From: Davidsoniella eucalypti
Lineage: Eukaryota > Ascomycota > Sordariomycetes > Microascales > Ceratocystidaceae
Direction of reading: 5' to 3'
NCBI GenBank assembly: GCA_004009845.1
Contig: RMBW01000005.1
Coordinates: 372,001 to 436,000 of the forward strand
Length of the DNA: 64,000 bases
Below the pieces are notes generated by a model, which saw only the letters and a program-made list of their open reading frames with translations, did no database searches and was not told the origin of the DNA. Below are positions 56,424 through 64,000 of the stretch, piece by piece. Each line of letters opens with the position of its first letter. Position 1 is the stretch's first letter. The position numbers and the translations under genes are program-made.

Positions 56424-56428
56424 AAAAA
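56424..56428 (-). terminator. Pol III terminator of tRNA-Gln
   Basis: Five A on the plus strand, i.e. TTTTT on the minus strand, about 20 bases past the tRNA 3' end. Confidence 0.6.
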
Positions 56429-56447
56429 GTAGGAGATACGTAGATCT

Positions 56448-56520
56448 AGGCCTAACCAGGATTCGAACCTGGGCTTACGGAATCAGAATCCGACGTCCTA
56501 ACCAACTAGACTATTAAGCC
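56448..56520 (-). tRNA. tRNA-Gln (CTG)
   Basis: 73 nt, no intron. Acceptor GGCTTAA/TTAGGCC (one G-U), D-arm AGTTGGTTA, anticodon stem TCGGA/TCCGT with loop TTCTGAT (anticodon CTG), and T-arm CCAGG TTCGAAT CCTGG. The 27-43 pair is a T-T mismatch, which makes the gene slightly unusual but all core elements are present. A LINE copy begins about 70 bases upstream of its 5' end. Confidence 0.88.
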
Positions 56521-56589
56521 GTGTAATCGCTGTTAGTGAAGGTAAAGGCAGATCTATATACATAGTCGTGAGCCGGAAGGTTTTTTTTT

Positions 56590-58760
56590 TTTTTTCGGGA
56601 AACACAGCCCCTGGGCAAGACGGTATCCCCAACAGTGCCTGGAAGTTGGCATGGAAGGTCTTAGGGTCAAAAGTGACAGCACTTTTCCGAGGCTGTCTGG
56701 AAGTTGGCTGGCACCCCAAGGTCTTCAAAACAGCCTGCCTGGTGGTCATACCAAAGCCAGGCCGTGACAAATTCCCAAGAAGCTACAGACTGATCTCACT
56801 TCTCTCAACTCTGGGAAAGGGACTCGAGAGAATTGTAGCGAGAAGACTGGCGGCACAAGCCATTGAACTAGAGATCATCCCCCGAACATATGCTAGCGCA
56901 GTACCAAGAAGGGCAGCTATGGACCTCACACTGTTGCTAGCAGACAAGATTAAGGGACGATCCAAGTATGGAGAGATAACCTCTTTTGTCACCTACAACA
57001 TTAAGGGTGCCTTCGAAGTCGTGAAACGGGGTAGGCTAGTTCAAAGGCTTAGAAATCAAGGCTGGCCAACATCGATAGTCAAATGGGTGGAATCTTTTCT
57101 GACCGGACAGGAAGTTTCCCTCTCCATAGAAGGAGACCAACCGGTCACCAGGAAAGTCGGAGGCAGTCTGCCACAGGGCTTGCCGGCCTCCCCCATCCTG
57201 TACATGCTTTACATTACGAGCCTACACGCGGTAGTTTGGGGTCTGGCCTACGCCGACGATGGCCTCGTCTCGGTCTCATCTAAGAATATTCCAGTTAATG
57301 TGGAAACCATCAACGGAACCGTGAAAAGGATAGAGAAATGGTGCAGGGACAATGGTCTTGCGCTAGACTGGGACAAAAGAGGACTATTACACTCGAACAA
57401 GAGGATGCTCCTCCATGAGCCCAGTTACGCTTCCCCGTGGAGGGCTACTAAAGCCTTCCAAGTCTCTAAGGCGGCTAGGTGTATGGTGGAATTCCGGCCT
57501 CAACTTTTTGGAACACGCAAAGCAGGTCACTGCTAAAGCCAAGAGAACCACAAACGCACTCCGAGCTCTCTCGGGAGTGGGAGTGTACCGAGGAACCCCA
57601 GTGAGGAGTCTGCTACATGCAGTAAGGAGTTGCCTGCTCCTCCAACTGACGTATGCCTCTTCCACCTGGTCTCCCTTCATGCAGGCTGCAGGGAAAGAAA
57701 GGCTAGAGGTAGCTCTGAGAGCTGCCCTGACGGCCGCACTGCCAATGTACTGTACCACGCCAACTAGGCTTTTGCACATCCTCTCCTCGTTCCCAAACAT
57801 GGAGATGATACTCAAGGACCTCGAGAGAGCCGCTGCCATTCGGGCTTCCACGGTAGACTCCCGGCACCCGCTGTGCATCACAGAGATAAAAGGACACGTC
57901 AATGTGTATAAGGAATTGCTCCCGAAGCCGATTAAAGAGTCGAACAGACTCTCCCCAGAAGAAAAGGGCCCCCATGACTGTCTGCCACCGCAGCTAGACA
58001 AAGAAGAAGCCGCAAAACATCATTTGAAAGAGGTGGCTGAGGCAGACGCGAAAACGCTATGGGTTTACTCTGATAGTTCTCGTGATGAGAAGGGCAGAAC
58101 AGGGGCTGGTTGGGCAGTCTTTTATGAGGGCATCAAACTCTATGAAGGTCTAGGGTCATGTGGCTCTTTACGAGAAGTGGCCGACACAGAAAGCACCTTG
58201 GGGTTCGCTTTGAAACAAAGACTGTCTACAAGGTGGACTGGTTTAAAGACCAGCACAGATCTACGGTGGGGCCGTTTCGAACATACGGAGGCCAAAAGGA
58301 ACTGCCATCAACGGAAGGAACCTTTCCATCCCAGAAATGAGAGACTCCGGACTAGCTTTGTCAAAAAGCTACTCCGGAAAGAGAGCTATTGCAAGTATCT
58401 TGCCAAGAGACTGGAGGTGAAATGGCAGCACTACAGAGTCCATGCGCCTAGAGAAGAAGGGGGAAGTTACTGAGGAGGATTTGGTGTGGTTTTTGTTTTT
58501 GTTTTCCTTGTTTTATTTACCTTGCTGTTCTATGTTTTGGTTTTCATATTTTACCTTTTCTTTCTTTTTGTATTTGTTTTTGCTGCTCGTAGTGGAGGTA
58601 TGGACCACTAGTTCTTCGGGGCTAGGGAACGGTGTTGTCACATACAAAGCTATTGAGGTTGTCGAACGAAGGACTTTGAATAACTATTCGGTAATCGGTC
58701 TGGCGTCGTATGCTCTTAGTGATGTAGGTAGACGTTAAATATAATCTAATCAAAACGGAA
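56590..58760 (+). mobile_element. 5'-truncated Tad-like LINE (non-LTR retrotransposon)
   Basis: A partial copy that begins inside the reverse-transcriptase domain, directly after a run of T at about 56580-56595, and runs through the 3' UTR to about 58760. The 3' UTR matches the fragment at 15.8-16.4 kb. No 5' ORF or endonuclease remains. The shared 3' end is GTAGACGTTAAATATAATC without a clear poly-A tail. Target-site duplications were not found by eye. Confidence 0.85.
56598..58473 (+). pseudogene. LINE ORF2 remnant: reverse transcriptase and RNase H, frameshifted
   Basis: Polymerase-region fragment in two frames. The first (to about 57440) has APGQDGIPNSAWKL, SYRLISLLSTLGKGLERI, YNIKGAFEVV, GSLPQGLPASPILYMLYI and the active-site YADDG. 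A frameshift near 57430-57470 moves to a second frame, with LRRLGVWWNSGLNFLEHAKQVTAKAKR, then an RNase H start WVYSDSSRDEKGRTGAGWAVFYEG and EVADTE. After that a block is missing, and the frame resumes at CHQRKEPFHPRNERL in the zinc-finger tail. Motif A reads Y-N where F/Y-D is required, so the copy is dead apart from the frameshift as well. Confidence 0.85.
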
Positions 58761-59793
58761 CGGAAAATTGGCAGATTTTAAAGTTCTCCGGGTATCGTCG
58801 TCATGATAGAAGAGCCTCTTTTCTTACCCTAGCACGCACCCCATGTCGCTAAGCGACAAACGAGGGGTAATAATATAAGAAGGTGATAGAGGAGGGGTAG
58901 CATAGCAACGTGTTTTGAGTGGGTGGTCTCGATGTCATAACGCAGGGCAAACAAAGGCAAGACGAACAAAAATAAATAAAGAGCCGGAGCACTATACGCG
59001 GCGTCCAAATTATCGCCGCTGATTCGAATGTAGCATCGCGGTTCAGTTTCGCGTTCAGGTCGCGGTGTTAAAGTTTTTTAGGGCCTAGCGAGAGCGATTT
59101 CTCTTCAAAGTCTTCGGGAGCGCTGTTTAGTATGCTTTGAGGGTTCTATAAGAGTGCCTGGGCAGGCGGTTGCCCCGCCACGCAGGGGACCTATTCAACA
59201 TTGCTGACAATTCAATGGCATTCAATGCCCCACCATCAGGGGCCAGAAGGCTTACTAAATAGGCCGAACAGCCCACTAAGTTAAGTAGAGTTCAGTACAC
59301 TAACTCAGTACACTAACTGAAGAGATAGCCTGTGGGCTCTTGGCCACGCTAGCAAAAAATGCTTGCTAGCAAAGAAAACATTGTCGCGTTGTTCGCGTTG
59401 AGGGACGTGCTGCTCTTTTTCCTAGTCGAGCCATCTATCCAAAGCTAACCCACTTTAGCTTAGGGACAAAACAGAGCAAAACAGAACAGAACAGAGTACT
59501 TAAGACTGTTCAGATCGCCTGTCTTTCTGTCCTCTCCATCATCACCGCCAATCCAGAGAGTATTTTCTATCGTTCAGCGATACCACTATCCTGTCTTCTG
59601 TTCCTTCCCTGCCTGTCTGACGAGCTGTTCTCTGTAGCCTCGTCGTACCAGCCTCACCGCCAGTCAGCGTTGCCATTGTTGCTACCATCGTTATTGCCGA
59701 TATCGTTCTTGGTGTTGCTACAAACATCGCCTGTCCGAGAAGTTTGCTCTTCTTTTCTCGCTTCCAGCCTCTCTCTCCGAACTACTGCCTGTC
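58761..59793. promoter_or_regulatory. RNR1 promoter and leader with cell-cycle-type motifs
   Basis: Contains TTTCGCG at 59047-59053 (E2F/MBF-like core), CGCGTT at 59050-59055, 59085-free spacing, and again at 59385-59390 and 59394-59399. A 13-base tandem CAGTACACTAACT starts at about 59292. No gene is visible. S-phase control of RNR1 through such sites is known in yeasts; its operation here is inferred. Confidence 0.45.
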
Positions 59794-62669
59794 ATGTATG
59801 TTCAAAAGCGCGGTAAGTCGCCCATGTGTCCCTAGCTGTGATATCTGACATCGTTCAAGGCTAACTTCGTCGGTCTTGTTTCTGCCCTTCAGACGGACGC
59901 CAAGAGCGTGTCCAGTTCGACAAGATCACAGCCCGTGTATCTCGTCTATGTTACGGCCTAGATGTTGATCATGTCGACCCGGTGGCCATTACCCAAAAGG
60001 TCATCTCCGGTGTTTACGGCGGTGTGACAACCGTACAGCTGGATGATCTGGTAAGTCTTTGATCCTCTTCATGCTAGCCCCTTGTTCGGGCCGTATCTAC
60101 ATGCGACACCCGACCCGATCCGACCTCGGTACTAACTTCAGTCTCAACCTCGATGCTAACCCCCTCTTTTTTCTAGGCCGCTGAAACCGCCGCCTACATG
60201 ACCGTCACGCACCCTGACTATGCTATCCTGGCTGCCCGTATCGCCGTCTCCAACCTTCACAAGCAGACCAAGAAACAATGGTCGTCGGTCGTCTCCGACC
60301 TGTACCACTATGTCAACTCTGCCAATCGCAAAGCCTCGCCCATGATCTCCAAGGAAACCTACGAGTGCATTATGCGCCACAAGGAAGAGCTGGACTCCGC
60401 CATTGTGTACGATCGTGACTTTAACTACCAGTACTTTGGTTTCAAGACTCTGGAGCGCTCGTACCTGCTTAAGCTAGACGGCAAGATTGTCGAGCGTCCG
60501 CAGCACATGATCATGCGTGTGGCCGTTGGCATCTGGGGTGACCGCGTTGACCGTGTGCTCGAGACTTACAACTACATGTCAAGCAAGTTCTTCACACACG
60601 CCTCACCCACGCTGTTCAACGCCGGCACGCCGCAGGCCCAGCTATCGTCGTGCTTCCTAGTCGATATGAAGGACGACAGCATTGAGGGTATCTACGATAC
60701 GCTGAAAACTTGTGCTATGATCTCCAAGATGGCCGGCGGTATCGGTCTAAATGTCCACCGTATCCGTGCTACTGGCTCGTACATTGCTGGCACCAACGGC
60801 ACGTCTAACGGCATTGTTCCCATGCTCCGTGTCTTCAACAACACTGCCCGCTATGTCGACCAGGGCGGCAACAAGCGTCCCGGTGCCTTTGCCATCTACC
60901 TGGAGCCGTGGCACGCCGATGTGTTCGAGTTCCTTGATCTACGCAAGAACCACGGCAAGGAGGAGGTTCGTGCCCGTGATCTATTCCTGGCACTGTGGAT
61001 TCCCGATTTGTTCATGAAGCGTGTCGAAAAGAACGCCAACTGGACACTCATGTGCCCCAACGAGTGCACTGGCCTGGCTGATTGCTACGGCGAGGAGTTT
61101 GAGGCTCTGTACGAAAAATACGAGAGTGAGGGCCGTGGCCGCCTTACCATCAAGGCCCAGAAGCTGTGGTACGCCATTCTTGAGGCCCAGACCGAGACCG
61201 GAAACCCATTCATGCTGTACAAGGACGCCTGCAACAAGAAGAGCAACCAGAAGAATCTAGGCACTATTCGCAGCTCCAACCTGTGCACCGAAATCATCGA
61301 GTACTGCGCTCCGGATGAGGTCGCTGTATGCAACCTAGCCTCGCTAGCCTTACCATCCTTTGTCGACTACAACAAAGGAGAGTACGATTTCCAGAAGCTG
61401 CACGAGATCACCAAGGTTGTCGTGCGCAATCTGAACCGCATCATCGATGTCAACCACTACCCTGTGCCTGAGGCTCACAACAGCAACATGCGTCACCGCC
61501 CCATCGGTGTTGGTGTCCAGGGTCTAGCCGATGCTTTCCTAGCCCTACGCATGCCTTTCGAGTCTGCCGAGGCCCGCACTCTGAACAAGCAGATCTTTGA
61601 GACCATCTACCACGCTGCCCTGACTGCCTCGTGCGAGATTGCCCAAACCGAGGGCACTTACTCTACCTATGAGGGCTCGCCTGTATCCCAGGGTATCCTG
61701 CAGTTCGACATGTGGAACGTTACCCCTAGTGACCTGTGGGACTGGGCCTCGCTCAAGGAACAGATCAAGCAGCACGGTGTGCGCAACTCGCTGCTCCTGG
61801 CTCCTATGCCGACTGCCTCGACCTCTCAGATCCTGGGCAACAACGAGTGCTTCGAGCCTTACACCTCGAACATCTACCAGCGCCGTGTACTAGCTGGTGA
61901 GTTCCAGGTCGTCAACCCCTGGCTGCTGCGCGACCTGGTCGATCTCGGCCTATGGTCCGACACCATGAAGAACCGTATCATTGCGGATAACGGTTCGGTC
62001 CAGAACATTCCTAATATCCCCGCCGACATCAAGGCCCTGTACAAGACCGTTTGGGAGATTTCTCAGCGTACTGTCGTGCAGATGGCTGCCGATCGTGGCG
62101 CTTTCATCGACCAGTCGCAGTCGCTGAACATCCACATGAAGGACCCTACTATGGGCAAGATCACCAGCATGCACTTTGCCGGCTGGAAGCTCGGTCTCAA
62201 GACCGGTATGTACTACCTGCGTACCCAGGCCGCTGCTGCTCCCATTCAGTTCACAGTCGACCAGGAGGCACTTCGTGTCGGTGATAGCAACACTGTCAAG
62301 GAGAAGGGTCTGTCTGGTCTGAAGAGACGCATGCCTCCTTCGGGAACTAGCTACATGTCCTCCTTGTCAAACCGCTCCGAAGATGCTGCCTCGCCTGTTG
62401 AGACTACGATCAACGCTTCTACTACTCGCCCCCTGACCACCAAGGTTCTAGCTATTGCCGAGCCCGAGGATGGCAGCCCTAAGAGTCTGCCGACTCTGCC
62501 TGCCACCGGCTCTCCTGATGTTCCCGATTCTTCTCTAGAGAAGAAGGCTGACTCACAAGAGGAAGATGCTGCTAGCGATAGCAAGGACCGTGAAGGTAAC
62601 ATCTACTCGGAAGCCGTGCTAGCGTGTAGTATTGAGAACCCCGAGTCATGCGTCATGTGCAGTGGTTAA
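59794..62669 (+). CDS. RNR1: Ribonucleoside-diphosphate reductase large subunit
   Basis: Class Ia enzyme making deoxyribonucleotides from NDPs, with the small radical-bearing subunit encoded elsewhere. The model is join(59794..59812,59893..60050,60177..62669), 889 aa, close to yeast Rnr1 (888). Exon 1 has only 19 nt (MYVQKR plus one base). The N-terminal ATP cone is [19 protein letters not shown] onward. Catalytic marks: LSSCFLV (first redox Cys), SNLCTEI and VCNLASLAL (thiyl and second redox Cys region), [24 protein letters not shown], and [10 protein letters not shown]. The C-terminal swinging arm ends ESCVMCSG with the CxxC pair, after a Ser/Pro-rich linker. Every key residue is present. 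Confidence 0.97.
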
Positions 62670-64000
62670 GGGTTGTCCTAGACAAACTTGCTAAGCCGGT
62701 GTTTTCGTCTTTTGGTTCTTGTTTCTTGCGTAGGATGGCCATGTTTGTGTTTGTTGTTTTTTTCTTGTTGGCTGTTTCTTTTACTTGATATGACGGGTCA
62801 CGATGCACTGCCTTTCACTTTTTTTACTGTTTGCTGTTCTTCACTGTGTCTTATTAAATGGCTTTCACATCTTTTTTTGACGACTTCTTTTCTGTTATTA
62901 TTATCATGGCCGTTTGCTATGTTTCTCTGGCGTCATTACTATTTCTACCACTACTATGCTTTTTCTTACCTATCTTATCATAGTGATGATTTTCCATTAA
63001 GAAGAGCATCTCAACTGCTGTATAATCCCAATTTCCCCCTCCAAGCCCAAAGTAAACTCTCATTTCTTCATCATTTAGTGTGCGCATATTTTTGCTGCGT
63101 CTGAAGATTAAAGAACGCCCGTCTCTTTAGCATTAGTTTTGCTTGGTCCCGTACACCTTTACTTTCTGTAGCCAAAGCTGTAAACCCTAACCCCGTCCAT
63201 GTTGCAAGTTAAAATTTTGTTCTTTTTCATTCTTTTTAGTTTAATAGTTCTGTTTTAAACAAAACCCGAAATTACTGTCTTACTTCGTTTCTTGGCCTAT
63301 TTTGTTAGCTCACAATACAGATGTAGAATTTAAAATCACATGTTGATTTGTTTTAGTTTTTCGCTAGATATACTAGGGAGCTTTTAATTTACAGGCCGTT
63401 CGTTCTCTATATTCTAAAAAAATACTTGGGACCTCAAAATACAATGTTACTCCATACTAATGCTGCCAGCTGGCAAAGCGTTGTCAAAGTGTAAAATGGG
63501 TAACACAATAAAAAAGATTGAACTGGTGAATATATATGTACAGTATATTCACTAAAGTCGCAGCATATTTTTTGAGCATCCCTGCTGTAAAAAAGCAAGG
63601 GCGGCCTGTAAATAAAAAACTCAGATGATTTAGGTAGGCCTCTTATTATCATGCAAATGTTGTGTCCAGCCAAACGTCTTACAAATAAAACACTGACGTA
63701 CTTTTTTTTTTTTTCATTGATCTCAAATCATAAGCCATTACAGATAATAAAAAAATTACTGTAACAACTCTTTCTATCTTTTGTATAAATAAATAAAATT
63801 CACGAGGTTGGTAAAAACGATGAGTTGCTGTTGCATCGGCCCTCTGTTTCCTTTCTTGAGCGGCCGCATTTTTTCTATAATGACGTGTAAGAAAAGAGGA
63901 AGTGTTGCAGGCTTGATAATAACAGATCATATAAGTAAGCGTGGGCTTATTCTTTTTTGTCCTTTATTCTTTTTTTATATCCGGAGTTGGGGATTTCAGG
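62670..64000. other. 3' flank of RNR1 and intergenic DNA
   Basis: 1.3 kb. The first 300 bases are T-rich and probably the RNR1 3' UTR; the frame at 62688-63104 is a translation of T-rich DNA and is rejected. The rest is AT-rich with no gene seen up to the window end. Confidence 0.5.

Noticed and set aside
62688..63104. 138-codon frame downstream of RNR1
   Set aside because: Hydrophobic only because the DNA is T-rich; it begins within the probable 3' UTR of RNR1.
63180..63200. AAACCCTAACCCC, telomere-like words near the window end
   Set aside because: Only about one and a half repeat units; too short to indicate a telomere or interstitial telomeric tract.
1..64000. CRISPR array, phage or bacterial operon
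   Set aside because: Spliceosomal introns, eukaryotic ribosomal proteins and intron-bearing tRNA show fungal nuclear DNA; no regular spacer-repeat array was seen.

Overview
The window is nuclear DNA of a filamentous ascomycete (Pezizomycotina). The evidence is short GT-AG introns (mostly 50-110 nt), fungus-specific families (Mdm10, a HAM1-like protein, a fungal FEX/CrcB fluoride channel, fungal ricin-fold secreted protein) and Tad-like LINE, MULE and Fot1/pogo transposon relics. The class cannot be fixed from sequence alone; Eurotiomycetes is a guess. Intergenic DNA is AT-rich and genes are spaced about one per 3 kb.

Layout, left to right. 1-9 kb: vacuolar alkaline phosphatase (+), alpha/beta hydrolase (-), a mitochondrial DUF498/NDUFAF3-type protein (-), ribosomal protein eL34 (-), a small conserved fungal protein (-). 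9-14 kb: a FAR1-domain protein (+), a 3.4-kb stretch without a visible gene, and a polysaccharide deacetylase (-). 15.7-19.7 kb: a transposon graveyard, made of a LINE 3' end, a degenerate MULE, and a decayed Fot1/pogo-like element with about 50-bp inverted repeats that appears to split the MULE. 22.6-29 kb: a PAP2/IPC-synthase-like membrane protein (+), a small putative secreted protein (+) and Mdm10 (+). 33-38 kb: a ZIP zinc transporter (+), the DEAD-box helicase Rrp3 (+) and ribosomal protein eS19 (+). 40-51.7 kb: an uncharacterised protein with a deaminase-like zinc motif (+), a fluoride exporter (+), a HAM1-like protein (+) and DNA ligase IV (-). 52.7-56 kb: a LigB-type extradiol dioxygenase (+), a secreted ricin-fold protein (+), intron-containing tRNA-Pro(AGG) and tRNA-Gln(CTG). 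56.6-58.8 kb: a 5'-truncated LINE copy next to the tRNA-Gln. 59.8-62.7 kb: the ribonucleotide reductase large subunit.

Most genes are unrelated housekeeping genes, so there is no operon or obvious gene cluster. Exon borders were placed by hand from GT/AG signals, reading frame and family similarity recalled from memory; no database search was possible. The most interesting items are the HxE...PCxxC deaminase-like protein at 40.2-41.4 kb, the nested transposon structure at 16.4-19.7 kb, the MULE-type FAR1 domain in an apparently intact host-like gene at 9.2 kb, and candidate regulatory sites upstream of the zinc transporter and RNR1.
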